Shown here: positions 10,738 to 20,433 of the stretch, in pieces | Layout: every line of letters begins with the position of its first letter | How positions within the stretch are numbered: position 1 is the stretch's first letter | Source: Obelidium mucronatum | Taxonomy: Eukaryota; Chytridiomycota; Chytridiomycetes; Chytridiales; Chytriomycetaceae | Direction: 5' to 3' | DNA: 64,000 bases | Assembly (NCBI GenBank): GCA_025765595.1 | Contig: JAIVFH010000037.1 | Coordinates: 124,001-188,000, forward strand | Made by a program: the position numbers and the translations under genes | The notes under the pieces: generated by a model | The model's database searches: none | What the model saw: the letters and a program-made list of their open reading frames with translations, nothing else | Told to the model about the DNA's origin: nothing

Positions 10738-11093
10738 AAGACACGTCAAGAGAGGGCGGGAGCAACCAAATTGGCTGCCAAAGATGCGAAAACCTGTCGC
10801 GGAGAAACAGAAAACCAACGCTGCACCAAGATCTGGCAATCAAGCGCGGCTTGGCTCAACTGCAGCATCTGCAATAAGTATCGCATATGCCCTGCACACA
10901 AGCGTGGGTGGCAGAACGCCTTTGATCAACATGTTTTGGGTCACAATGAGTGAGTGGAGGAACTGAAGTCTATCTTCTTTATTACTAATGACAACCTTAT
11001 AAAACTTTGTGTGAGAGAAAAAGCGAATAAAAATACATATGTTTTGAAGTTTGCAAGGTTGTAGTGTGGAAGATGTGTTTGTGACAATGTTTC

Positions 11094-13400
11094 AAACATT
11101 TTTGGGGGGTGGTTGGAATGGCAATTTTTTGGTTGGAATGGCAACCTCACTCACTGTGTGTCTCCACTCTTCTCCGCTTCTGTTTTCTGGACCAACAACC
11201 ACAAGAACGTACGGAATTTTAAGTTCGCGAAGAAATTTAAATTCACGGATGCTGTTTTGCAACAAGTCGTGTTCTCTTTAGCCAAAGCACAACCATTCAC
11301 ATAAGACAAACAAATCAGCTATACCAGTTTTCTGAATGCGCATATTCGTTGGAAACGCAAATAACAGCAAGGCTGGATGGTTTCATCGCCTCCACCAAGT
11401 GATCAAAGAGTGGCTCCCCGGTTCTTAGTCTGTCCACATCTAGCCAGCTGACGTGTCCCATTGAAGTCAGCTTTCTCGCCAGCTCTCTTGGGTCGCAAGG
11501 CTGGTCAAATAATCAGAATCCACAAACCGACCGCAGGAAAGCAAGTATAGTTGTCAACTCACCCCACATGCACTTAGTGAATCTATTTCTCCTTTCCGAA
11601 ACGCTTCTCTTGAGTTTTTCCAGCAGTAACTCACGAAAATGTTCCAATCAATTTTTGTAATCGCTGACCTGAAACGTTCCAGCGGGTTATTCCAAAGAGA
11701 CTGATAATGCTGAAAACAAATCGAAAAATACCCCAAATGTTCGCTAAACTCGTTTTCCAAATACGTGCGAATATTCGCAGCTGACGGCCTCTCACCAGGA
11801 GCCAAAGTCCAGCAGCTTTGAATCAATTTCCACAATTTGTGGTGACATCCATGAGGCATGTCAGGACGAGTGTGTTCCGACTGAATAGCAGCAACAATCT
11901 CTTCATCACTCATATTTTGAAAAGGCATATGTCCCGCAACCAGTTCCCACATAACCATTCCGAATGACCAAATGTCACTTTTGTTTGTGATTTTACTGGG
12001 TGAAAGGCGTTGTTCTGGTGACATCCAATTAAGAGTTCCAACAGACTGAAGGAGTCTGGACGCAGAGGAGGATGGCCGCGACAGGATATTTTTGCTCAGC
12101 CCAAAGTCGGCAATGGCGGCATGGTTCGTCTCTGTTATCAAAATATTGGCGCCCTTGATATCACGATGAATGACGCCGGCGGTATGCACAGTTTCTAACC
12201 CACACGCAATTTCATATAAAATGCGGTAAAGGTGTTGAGGATGGTTTCAAATGTACTTGGTGGCATTGTACTTGCAGTACTCTGAAACAATGAATGGCTG
12301 GGCTACTTTCGTACAGGCGCCAATCAATTTCAGAATGTATGGCTTCCCATTCAATTCAATCCATGTCGAAAGTTCTTTGCCAATGGCCTCTTCGAGGGCT
12401 TGGGGGTCGTTGTTAAAGATGTCATTGAAAACTTTGACAGCAACAGGGGAGTTGTGATAGTATCCCTTGTACACATTCGCAGAGGACCCCTTCCCAATCA
12501 AATCCGACGAGCTGAATTCGACTTCAAGAGATGATATCATCCACTTTTCGACAGACGGATTGAAGGGAAGACTGCTTTCTCTCTTTTTGGCTCGCTCGGC
12601 CGCAAGAAGGACGTTGGACTGCTGCCTGGCAACAATTTCCGCCAATTCTCTCTTGAAATCGGCGTCTTGGCCGCCTTCGGTTTCACTTTGGTCCAAGCGT
12701 TCCATAATTCTTTTCAGGAACACAGCCATGTCACTCAGCTGGTCAAATTTGAGTGTCAATTCATCGAGTTTCTGGTTGAGTGCTTCGTTGTTTCGGAGGA
12801 GCTCTTCTGTGTCGTGCTTCACATCGTCAATACCGGTTACCGTTCGAACTTGAAGGTCCAATTGCAGAAATGAAGCAGCCTGAACAAGTCGAGTTTGAAG
12901 AATCGACAGCTCTACTTGAGTGTCCTTGGATCCAATGATGGCCTTGATTTTGTTTGTGAATCTAAAACCCTTTCGTCAATACGGGTGCGTGCCATCAAAA
13001 CACAGACCTGTTGACTCTGTGCTCGGCATCGATCTTTGACGTATCTTTGCGGTCGAGATAAGTCTGAATGTCCAGCATTGCCTTGCGCAGCGCTTCGGCA
13101 TGGACCGGAGAGTGGTTGTGCATGTTCTTGATTGTCAGGGCAGTGCGGGCAACAAGATCGCCCAACGCAAGCATTTCGCTGACGTTGCTCTTCGCCGAGC
13201 GGCAATGGTCGAGGATTGCCGTGGCCGCTGTTTGATTTAATGTTAGAACTGACTCTAATAAGGCACAACTCACCAAGGAAGATTGGCCCAACGAGTGGTC
13301 CAGCAGTCTGGAGAATCGGAAGCAGCGCTGTAAGGGCACTGCCAATGGTGCTGTGGGCATCAGCAGCCGTGATTTGCTGCTGTGTCGAAGCACTTGCCAT
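11094..13400 (-). pseudogene. Broken gene: helical N-domain, coiled coil, TKL-type kinase, TIR domain
   Basis: The start ATG (13398-13400) follows a stop codon only 36 bp away. Exons 13400-13274, 13227-13008, 12961-11563, 11500-11325 and 11251 onward join in phase. Residues ~1-150 are amphipathic helices resembling the four-helix (MLKL/HeLo-like) domains of cell-death proteins (by eye only), followed by a short coiled coil. The kinase shows a Gly-rich loop (LIGKGSSANVYKG), VAVKVF, HRDIKGANILI, DFG (IADFGLSK), SPE and a W-S-F-G-M-V subdomain, closest to TKL kinases. The TIR domain follows: IFVSYCWKNSREAF, WLDVDRLRTGEPLFDHL, VICVSNEYAHSENC, LKIPYVLVVVG. Two lesions: an in-frame TGA (12247-12249) between KYI and NHPQHLY in the alpha-E region, and a pogo-like insertion after EEWRHT. 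The frame now runs into the transposon and stops at 11094-11096. The last codons are at 9115-9164. Confidence 0.8.
11121..11153 (-). repeat. Right terminal inverted repeat of the pogo-like element
   Basis: GCAATTTTTTGGTTGG to CACTCA, the inverse of the left end. It is preceded by a partial copy of the same unit at 11111-11124. Confidence 0.85.
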
Positions 13401-13436
13401 CACTTTATTCACTAGTATTTATAATGCGGACTTCAA

Positions 13437-15362
13437 TCAGATTAATCCTTTTTCAACCAAATCAAAACAGCGATCGAGCAATCTTCCTGGATCGCTCTTC
13501 TCGAACCGGTGTCCCATCGACATGCAGTCTTCTAAGGTGTATTCCTTGCCAGCTTGGAACTGCATGGTCCTAACTGGCGTCCAAAACTCCGAGTATGCTA
13601 AAAGAACTTCAAGTTCTTGAGTCGAAGCTCGCTTTCCATATGGCTCCTGAGAGTAACTTGCAGCAAACATTGCGATCAGCAAGAAGTGGTACAGCGCCAC
13701 TGCCTCTTTCTCCTCATCCCCCTCCTCTCTTCCGACCATAGACGAAAGAAATCCACGGATTAGCATTCGTTGAAACGCATCCTCCATACATGTTGTTTTC
13801 GCATTACTTGAAAACAGCATCACTCTTGAAGGATACAACCCAAACGAATCATGAGACAAAGTCAAACCCTCAATCAGAGAACACAGAGATGCTGTTGGAA
13901 TCCACCAGATATCCAAATCTTCCGTTGCGCCATCATATCTTGCTCCAAAGCTCCAGGAGTCAGCACCTTCGAACTTTAAGTGTCCTGAAATCGAGAAGAA
14001 CCGCTCTTCGTCTTTTTCGTTTTGAACAGAGGCACTCATAGACTGTAACAGCAAAGAGGCAATATCCACTGAAAACTCAGTATCCTCCTCACAATAACTC
14101 GTTTGCTCGTCTTCTGTCCCTTTTCCGTTGAATAGACAGGACTTGACACCAGTTTCTTCAACCATTTCCTCCTCTTCATATTCTGAGCCGGAATCGTATT
14201 CATAGTCAACGGACATATCGTCTCCATCGCCTGCAGAGGAATCGGACTCCTCTGCTTTCCGTAGCCAAGGAACTTGAGTTTTATACAACAAAAGCCCGCC
14301 ATAAACCATAACATGACGTCTCTCTTCCTCTGCGACAAAAGCCCTCAAAGATTCTCTCATACCAACGTCGATTACCATAGACTTCATCGCCAAGGAGTCA
14401 TCGTACAGAGTATTCACCGACGGAAGCCAAAGCGGAATCCATTCCTTGATAATCACTGACGCTCCCACCGCCATCTGACTATCAAATGACACTCCTTGAA
14501 AGAGAAGCGCCAACAAAGACATGCCATCGACCATTCCAGCCTGACTGCTTATCTTGCTGGTACTCTGGAACCCCTTCAAAAGCGCGCCAAAGGTTTCAAT
14601 CTGGCTAGTATTCATTGACACAAAGCCAATTCTGGGCGCTTCTGCAGCACTTCCATGAAACAACTTGTATAATTCCCATTGGCACAAATCGTACTCTACT
14701 TCAGCGCCCTTCTTGCTATAACGAAAATCAATTGGAATAGTTCTCCCAGTGGCAACTTTGGGAATACACAATGTCACACCCTCGAGTGCTATTGAAGGAT
14801 ATTCTTCATCAAAAGTACAGCTGATCCAAATGACACCACCTGCGTACGTTTCAAACGCATGGTTTCTAGGCGTCTTTGGTAAACGTAAATGTACGATTCT
14901 GGTGGATAAGGGACCAAAGACATGATTATCCACTTGAAACCTTCGCGTGAGACTAGCTTCTGGAAGAGACTCTGAAGAGCCATAGAATACATATCGACAC
15001 CATCCTAGGATTTCCTTGAGTGGATGGTCCCAATTCTCAAGGTGCAATTTGTGTGTTTCGAATGCAGCATCGATTGCAACCAATACATGGCCCAGATTCA
15101 TATCTTTGATGGCATCGGTGGGTGGAATGAGACAATCTGCTTTGAGGATCCAGTCTGGGATTGGCGCCAGCGGGATTTGGGTAGCAAGAGCTTCATGTTT
15201 CAAGTCGGACTTGAGAGTATGAAGAAACCTTCGAGAGAAGCAGAGTGGGATACATCGATCATTGCAAATTCTGTTGAGGGTACGGTTTGCGCGAGAGAGG
15301 CGGGAGGCGGTAGTCAGATTGGTGACATGAGGGGCAATAAGAAACCAGATGAAACCATCCAT
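13437..15362 (-). CDS. Large F-box-like protein of unknown function (641 aa)
   Basis: A single exon, ATG 15360-15362 to TGA 13437-13439. The N-terminus (FIWFLIAPHVTNLTTASRL, then SRANRTLNRICNDRCIPLCF) has the hydrophobic two-helix pattern of an F-box, followed by a long globular region I do not recognise. A strongly acidic loop (SVDYEYDSGSEYEEEEMVEE) sits near residue 400. No transmembrane helix, signal peptide or LRR is evident. If the F-box reading is right it would be a substrate adaptor of an SCF ubiquitin ligase; this is inference from the N-terminus only. The stop lies 36 bp upstream of the start codon of the kinase-TIR gene on the same strand. Confidence 0.75.
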   Translation of the reverse strand: MDGFIWFLIAPHVTNLTTASRLSRANRTLNRICNDRCIPLCFSRRFLHTLKSDLKHEALATQIPLAPIPDWILKADCLIPPTDAIKDMNLGHVLVAIDAAFETHKLHLENWDHPLKEILGWCRYVFYGSSESLPEASLTRRFQVDNHVFGPLSTRIVHLRLPKTPRNHAFETYAGGVIWISCTFDEEYPSIALEGVTLCIPKVATGRTIPIDFRYSKKGAEVEYDLCQWELYKLFHGSAAEAPRIGFVSMNTSQIETFGALLKGFQSTSKISSQAGMVDGMSLLALLFQGVSFDSQMAVGASVIIKEWIPLWLPSVNTLYDDSLAMKSMVIDVGMRESLRAFVAEEERRHVMVYGGLLLYKTQVPWLRKAEESDSSAGDGDDMSVDYEYDSGSEYEEEEMVEETGVKSCLFNGKGTEDEQTSYCEEDTEFSVDIASLLLQSMSASVQNEKDEERFFSISGHLKFEGADSWSFGARYDGATEDLDIWWIPTASLCSLIEGLTLSHDSFGLYPSRVMLFSSNAKTTCMEDAFQRMLIRGFLSSMVGREEGDEEKEAVALYHFLLIAMFAASYSQEPYGKRASTQELEVLLAYSEFWTPVRTMQFQAGKEYTLEDCMSMGHRFEKSDPGRLLDRCFDLVEKGLI

Positions 15363-16373
15363 TTACTTTGTATTTCGAATCTTTATCACTCACTTCTCGA
15401 GGAGTGAGTCTCTGCAAATTTTATTTTGAGGAGGAGGAGGAGGAGGAGGAAGCAAAAAAAAAATCTTTTGCATGCCATCCACACGTACATTCTCTTCTGA
15501 GGCTTCATCGCCAACGGTTTCTGCCGTTTCAGCACGATGAAATGATGGTTCGGGGCGGCTCCTGCCATATCGACTGTGTCTCGAGCGTTTAAACGAACAC
15601 AAGCTACTCAAATTGACACACATGTCCCAGATTCGAAGTGAAGTAAATGTAATACCCTGGCTACAAGTGGTACGCTCTTGAATTAACCTTCATGAGATGC
15701 TCTAAGTCACAAGATGGTAGATGCAAATGCCGAAACTCGCATCAATGACACCATTCTTTCTTGGACAAGGCCGCCCCAAGTCCATCTGCAGGTGCCTGGA
15801 AGCAGGGGCCGAATTATCCTCACCTTTCCAATGACAGCTGCGAATGATGTAGACCAACTCAGAACGATGACATCAGTAGAATTCTTGGAACACCTGGCTA
15901 AAAACAGTGAACCGCACAAGCAGCTGCCGCATGATTTGTGTATGATTTGCAAACACCTGAGCTTACAAAGTAGAGGACCTGAATTAGTCACCTGAGGTCA
16001 ATACTGGACTCTCGCAGTGTGAAACAACAAAGACAGGTTTCTCTTACAGTAGCAGAAGTACTTTCCAGTCATTGAGGACCTTAACTCGATCCAGCACTCT
16101 CGCATTGCATAGCAGGCAATTCAATCAAACTCCAGACGAAGAACGTGAATACAGGAATTCGCTTGCGACGTATTCCATCAGAAATACTTTCCTTTACTCG
16201 GGTTGTGTCTGAGACGATATATTATGGACAGTGACAAGAACGTGACACAGTTGTCGTGCTAATGTTGTGCCCAAAAAACTTAACGTGACCAAACCGTCAT
16301 TACCCACAACAAATAAAAAGAACAAGATTGAATTGAAATCATGTCATAAATCTCTTTTTTTTTTAATTTTTCT
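15363..16373. other. About 1 kb interval with short ORFs only
   Basis: Contains a (GGA)n microsatellite at about 15430-15450, a minus-strand 60-codon ORF beginning MAGAAPNHHFIVLKR (15568-15386) and a plus-strand 93-codon ORF (15714-15995). I see no tRNA, no recognisable domain and no repeat shared with the rest of the window. The right edge is the left repeat of the DIRS-like element. Confidence 0.5.
15714..15995 (+). CDS. Small hypothetical protein (93 aa), doubtful
   Basis: ATG 15714 to TGA 15993-15995. The predicted peptide starts MVDANAETRINDTILSW and has a single CxxC pair (LCMICKH) near its end. No family, signal peptide or membrane segment is recognisable, and there is no independent support such as flanking splice sites. 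It may be a chance ORF. Confidence 0.25.
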   Translation: MVDANAETRINDTILSWTRPPQVHLQVPGSRGRIILTFPMTAANDVDQLRTMTSVEFLEHLAKNSEPHKQLPHDLCMICKHLSLQSRGPELVT

Positions 16374-16374
16374 G

Positions 16375-16490
16375 TATAATACGCGTTTGAGGGTTGACTG
16401 TGCGGGATTGATATATTGAGAGATCCCACCAGTCAAGCCTGGAAAAGCCGTAAATTACCAATTTACAGCATTTTCCTTTTTCCAACCCCC
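16375..16490 (+). repeat. A1 direct repeat of the DIRS-like element
   Basis: 116 bp starting TATAATACGCGTTTGAGGG and ending in TTTTTCCAACCCCC; matches A2 at 21873-21988. It probably contains the 5' transcription start region of the element. Confidence 0.9.
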
Positions 16491-16520
16491 TTCGCACCGC
16501 TCGCTACCGCTCCCGCTCGA

Positions 16521-18198
16521 ATGGCCGCCCCCAACCCCACCCCCGCGCAAACGAACGTGCTGACTATGCGCTTCAGTACCCTCCAGGACGACGTGGTAAG
16601 AGTCATTACCAGCGTTATGGGCCTCCCAGTCGGCTCCACCGCCGATGTAGTCTTCCGTGCCCTGGTCGACCACCCGGACAACGCCAACCCCAGAGCAGAC
16701 TGGGACGGTGTTTTTAGGCTCAACGTTCCGGTCGCGGTCATTCCAGTCCAGGAAGACCCAGACTGGGAAGAGTACACCGCCATCCGCGACGGCAACATCG
16801 ACAACGCAGTAGTGCCACCGTTGCCACCACCTCCCCGCCGCATGGAAGGCTTCCGCGCTACGATCACCGCTGCCCGTGCCGCCCGCGCCCCACAGCAGCA
16901 ACAGCAGCAACAACCACAGCAACAACCACAGCAACACCGCCCACGCCCTCGCCACGAACCCGCCGCCGCCGACGACGATCCCGCATCCGACAACGAGGCT
17001 ACCTCCGAAGACGAAGCACCCACCGCCGCAACTCCCAAGGACACGTCCAGGCTTCAGGTTAGTCAACCTTTCGTTCTTTATACCCTTCTCTCTTTTCTCT
17101 CTCTTATCTCGTGTCCCGGCGCGACGGAGCGGCAACCGTCCCGGGCGACCTCCTCCAACGGCTAGGCCGTATCATCGTGGGCCGACTACCAGTCCCTCAC
17201 TGCGAGCTCCGCGCTCACACCTGCGAGCCTTGTCCTCGTACCTACGAGCCCGCGCTTCTTCCTACGAACCGCGCATTCACCGTTACGAGCCTTGCGCTCA
17301 CTCCTTCGGCACTCCCGCGCTTCAGCGCCCACCTCCACGAGCCTTGCCCTCGTATTTACGAGCCCGCGCTCCTTTTCTACGAGCTGCGCGCTCGCCATTA
17401 CGAGCCTCGCGCTCATCTCCTCGAGCTTCACGCTCACCTTTGCGAGCTTCGCGCTCACCCTTGCGAGCCTCGCGCTCATTTTCACGAGCTCCGCGCTCCC
17501 CACCCTAAGCCCTCTCGCCGCACAGAGGCACCCATCAGGGATCGGCTCCTGATGGCGGCGTGTTAGGACCCATGCTCCCACTCTAAGGGACCCCCCCCTA
17601 CACCACCCTTTGCCCACTCCACCTCTCCCCTGACTGACCCGTTTGTCTTCAGGTACGCTTCGACATGCTCGACGAGTCGTTCCGCGCAACAATCACCACG
17701 CTGGGCTACTCCAGCAACGCGGACATCCGCCAGGCCATCGAGGCCATCCTCAACTCTGCATTGATCATCACCGACATGCAAGCATTCGACGAGTACACCA
17801 CTGCAGCCAGAATCACCGACTACTCCATCCAAAAGAGTGTCCCTCCTCAACAGACCCAAAGGTTCCTCATGGACCACCTCAAGGAGGAACCGGCACGCAA
17901 CAGTCTCCCAACAGCGTGGGCCGCCAAGATCGACCGCTATGCCATCCAGCAAGCGAAGATCACGGAGGCCTCTCGCCCCACTGGCGACCGCAGGCGCAAC
18001 ACTAGTTGGACCAGCAACGGCCGCCATGGCTGCAACCACTGCCGCCGCACCAACATCGCCTCCCACAAGGAGCAAGATTGTCGCAGTACCTGCGGTCAAA
18101 ACAGCTGCACCCGTTCCCAGTGCCAGCCACGGTCCAAGCCCTACGACCGCAGCAACAACGGCGGCAGCAGCCGCAGTGACCGCCGCCCAACTGAATGA
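16521..18198 (+). CDS. Gag-like ORF1 of the DIRS-like element (two exons)
   Basis: ATG 16521 opens MAAPNPTPAQTNVLTMRF. Exon 1 ends at 17057 (SRLQ) with donor GTTAGT. The acceptor at 17651-17652 (TTTGTCTTCAG) joins in phase 0 to exon 2 (VRFDMLDESFRATIT), which ends at TGA 18196-18198. Exon 1 has a Gln/Pro/His-rich stretch after residue ~120 and an acidic Ser/Asp/Glu region. Exon 2 has helical segments and then a Cys/His/Arg-rich tail (HGCNHCRRTNIASHKEQDCR) that could bind nucleic acid, although it is not a classical CCHC knuckle. AATAAA follows at 18236-18241. The role as structural Gag protein is inferred from position. The exon 1 donor is also in phase with the acceptors in front of the RT and recombinase frames. 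Confidence 0.7.
17190..17515 (+). repeat. Degenerate tandem repeat inside the ORF1 intron of the DIRS-like element
   Basis: About 18 units of 16-19 bp with the core CGAGC-YYCGCGCTCA, diverging from copy to copy. It lies wholly within the 595-bp intron 17058-17652. It creates misleading open frames in several phases, for example one running 17111-17566 with repeated ELRAH/EPRAH peptides. It could affect splicing or act as a recombination-prone spacer. Confidence 0.8.
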
Positions 18199-18289
18199 CC
18201 GCCCAAAGGGCACCATTCCCCAACCGTCCTCCCCAAATAAAGCCCTCTACTGGCCACTTCTTTGTGCATTTGTTAACTGCCTTTCCTAG

Positions 18290-20404
18290 ACCATTCCAAA
18301 TAGTGTCATCTTCCAACGTATTTTTGGCGACAATGCCATATCAAAGGACCCAATCCCACCCGACCCCCCAATTGCTGAGGTCCTGGCCGGCCGAGCATCC
18401 GGCAACCCTGCCAACCTGTTCCTACCGAGCCCCGACGCCTTCCGTGCAGGAAATGTTGATGCCTCGCGCCTGGAAACCTGGCGCAAGGTAGCTGCCTTCT
18501 CCCCTCATGAGAAGCTGATCCTCAAGATTGTAGAACACGGTGTGGACATCAATGACTTCTGGAAGTCCGACGCCCGCCCTCCCAAACTCTTTCAAGACAA
18601 CCACAGTGGCACCCCACCCCACCTAACAGCATTCCTCAGCACTGAGCTTGAGAATGACCTCCGCTCCGGCGCCTGCATTCCATTGGGCCCATGCGACACA
18701 ACCAACCCACCACATGTGGTTTACCCCATCGGCGTTGAGCCCACCAAGCCGCGCCGAATTGCTGACCTTCGCCGCCTAAATGAATACACAGTTGCACCCT
18801 CCCACCACCCCGAGTCGCTCCGCCAACTCAGCCAATGGATCGGCACACACATGGCAGTAGTAGACGTCAAGGCATGCTACTACAACTTCCGCCTCGCCCC
18901 CAGTTCCCAAAAGTACTTTGGTTTCCGTTGGAAACGAAACGGGATCTGGACATTCTTTGTCTCCACAGTCCTCGTATTTGGCTGGAACAGCGCCTCCTTT
19001 GTCTGCTTCATCCTCACTGATGCAATTGTCCGCTACCTGCGCTCCTACAACATGCCACTGATGGTATTCTTCGACGATTTCGGCCTGGGAGAACTCCTGG
19101 GTGCCAATTCGCCGTCTGAGCGAGTCAGCAACTCTGTCTATGTCCTTTTGATCCTGGGCACTGAACTGGGCCTATTCTTTGGCCGCAAGTCCCAAGTCCT
19201 ACCATCATCCACCCCCAGGTACCTGGGCTTTATACTCATGCTGTTGGAGCGGCGCCTCGAGCTCCCAGCAGACAAACGGGCCCGCTTCTTGACGCTCCTC
19301 CATTCCTTCATCCACCAACCCACTGTCCAATACGCTGCCCTCGAATCATTTGTGGGCAAATGCGTTCATCTGTCCTTTGCCCTCCAGGGCGGCATGGCTT
19401 TCACACGCCACCAGTACACAGCCCTGTCGTCCCAGACCAGAGGCCGTTCGATCCCCATCTCGCCTCTCCTACGAACCGAGCTCCAGGAATGGCTGTGTGT
19501 AGACCCTTCCCACCCCGAACACTGGCGTGGCGCTGAGTGGCTCTCACCCATGCATGTCACCATTGAGGCTAGACCCAAACTCAACACGGACGCCAATGAC
19601 AACCGCCATGGTGGCGTCCTGGTCACCGAGGGTGGCACTCGCCACGAAGGAGAGGAGGTCCCTGACTACCTTCTCCCCAGCGCAGGTGTATCCATCAACG
19701 CCCGCGAAGTCTTTGCCTTGTTCGCTGCTCTTTGCCAATTCAAGGATGAGCTACACAACAAATGGGTTGATGTCTGGCTAGACAGCATGGTTGCGGTACA
19801 CTGCCTCAACAAGGGCTCTTCAACTTCTCCAACCATCAATGGCTTCCTCACCCTCATCTGGCGCCTCTGCCGCCACATTAATTGCAAACTCATCATCCAC
19901 CACCTCCGCTCAGAGGAGAATGACGTTGCAGATGGAATCACCCGGGAGGATCCACGGAATGACTACCGGCTTTCCCAATCCACATTTCAGAGGGTACAAG
20001 CCATCACCATGTCCGCTATAGGAAGAGAATGCAACCTCGACGGCATGGCGTCCTCCAGCAACACCAAGCTCCCGCGCTTTTACAGCCGATACGAATCTCC
20101 AGGAGCAACAGGAACCAACCTGCTCTCAGTCTCCCTACGCCGGACAGACGTAGCCTATGTCTTCCCCCCATTCTCCATGATTGCACCAGCGGTCCAATAC
20201 CTACTGCAATCACATGCCGCCGCAGCCTTGGTGGTCCCCGAGATGATGGACAGCTGGTGGGCCCAGCTCAACCAAAAGGCAGTCCACAAGGCCTTCCTAG
20301 CCCCTAAGGGCGCCATAGGCCACATCAGCGGCTACCACCCACCATCCAAGTCCATCACGGACATCCCCAACCCCTACAACTTGTGGTGCTTCATTCTCCA
20401 ATAA
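18290..20404 (+). CDS. Reverse transcriptase-RNase H of the DIRS-like element
   Basis: The frame is open from 18290, immediately after a splice acceptor (CTTTCCTAG), to TAA 20402-20404. The RT core contains RRIADLRRLNEYT, AVVDVKACYYNFRLAP, VFGWNSASFVC, and the catalytic box MVFFDDFG (FFDD in place of YxDD). The thumb contains TPRYLGFIL. RNase H follows: LNTDANDNRHGGVLV, NAREVFALFAAL, VWLDSMVAVHCLN, and LRSEENDVADGITRED. There is no ATG before the RT core (the first is in GTHMAVVDVK), so translation must use a spliced upstream start. From ORF1 exon 1 the splice would keep phase 0. The stop codon overlaps an AATAAA motif at 20400-20405. Confidence 0.92.
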   Translation, partial: TIPNSVIFQRIFGDNAISKDPIPPDPPIAEVLAGRASGNPANLFLPSPDAFRAGNVDASRLETWRKVAAFSPHEKLILKIVEHGVDINDFWKSDARPPKLFQDNHSGTPPHLTAFLSTELENDLRSGACIPLGPCDTTNPPHVVYPIGVEPTKPRRIADLRRLNEYTVAPSHHPESLRQLSQWIGTHMAVVDVKACYYNFRLAPSSQKYFGFRWKRNGIWTFFVSTVLVFGWNSASFVCFILTDAIVRYLRSYNMPLMVFFDDFGLGELLGANSPSERVSNSVYVLLILGTELGLFFGRKSQVLPSSTPRYLGFILMLLERRLELPADKRARFLTLLHSFIHQPTVQYAALESFVGKCVHLSFALQGGMAFTRHQYTALSSQTRGRSIPISPLLRTELQEWLCVDPSHPEHWRGAEWLSPMHVTIEARPKLNTDANDNRHGGVLVTEGGTRHEGEEVPDYLLPSAGVSINAREVFALFAALCQFKDELHNKWVDVWLDSMVAVHCLNKGSSTSPTINGFLTLIWRLCRHINCKLIIHHLRSEENDVADGITREDPRNDYRLSQSTFQRVQAITMSAIGRECNLDGMASSSNTKLPRFYSRYESPGATGTNLLSVSLRRTDVAYVFPPFSMIAPAVQYLLQSHAAAALVVPEMMDSWWAQLNQKAVHKAFLAPKGAIGHISGYHPPSKSITDIPNPYNLWCFILQ

Positions 20405-20433
20405 ATTCGTGTTCGCTAACCCAGTCCCTTCAG

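Larger units (their letters stand above)
9165..11153 (+). mobile_element. pogo-like (Tc1/mariner superfamily) DNA transposon
   Basis: A 1989-bp element with a transposase ORF flanked by imperfect terminal inverted repeats of about 33 bp. The left end starts TGAGTGAAATTGCCAATCC and the right end is its near-complement, ending GGCAACCTCACTCA. About three mismatches are seen. Inside each end the core repeats once more (for example GGTTGGAATGGCAA at 11111-11124 and again at 11131-11144), giving subterminal doublets typical of transposase binding sites. The expected TA target duplication is not obvious; only 1-3 nt (G, AG or CAG) can be shared by the two flanks. The element interrupts the last codons of a kinase-TIR gene on the opposite strand. 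Confidence 0.85.

Noticed and set aside
9163..11155. TA target-site duplication for the pogo-like element
   Set aside because: Neither edge shows TA at equivalent positions; only G, AG or CAG could be shared, so I did not annotate a duplication.
12186..12250. Intron removing the TGA in the kinase
   Set aside because: A GT-AG pair exists (GTACAT to GGTTAG) but splicing would delete the conserved alpha-E helix (LYRILYEIACGLE) just before HRD, so the TGA is more likely a true lesion.
15386..15623. Minus-strand small ORFs starting MAGAAPNHHFIVLKR and an overlapping 77-codon frame
   Set aside because: Overlapping frames around a (GGA)n repeat with no recognisable domain; too weak to list as genes.
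17111..17566. ORF encoding repeated ELRAH/EPRAH peptides
   Set aside because: It lies inside a phase-consistent intron and is a by-product of the GC-rich tandem repeat, which is open in several frames.
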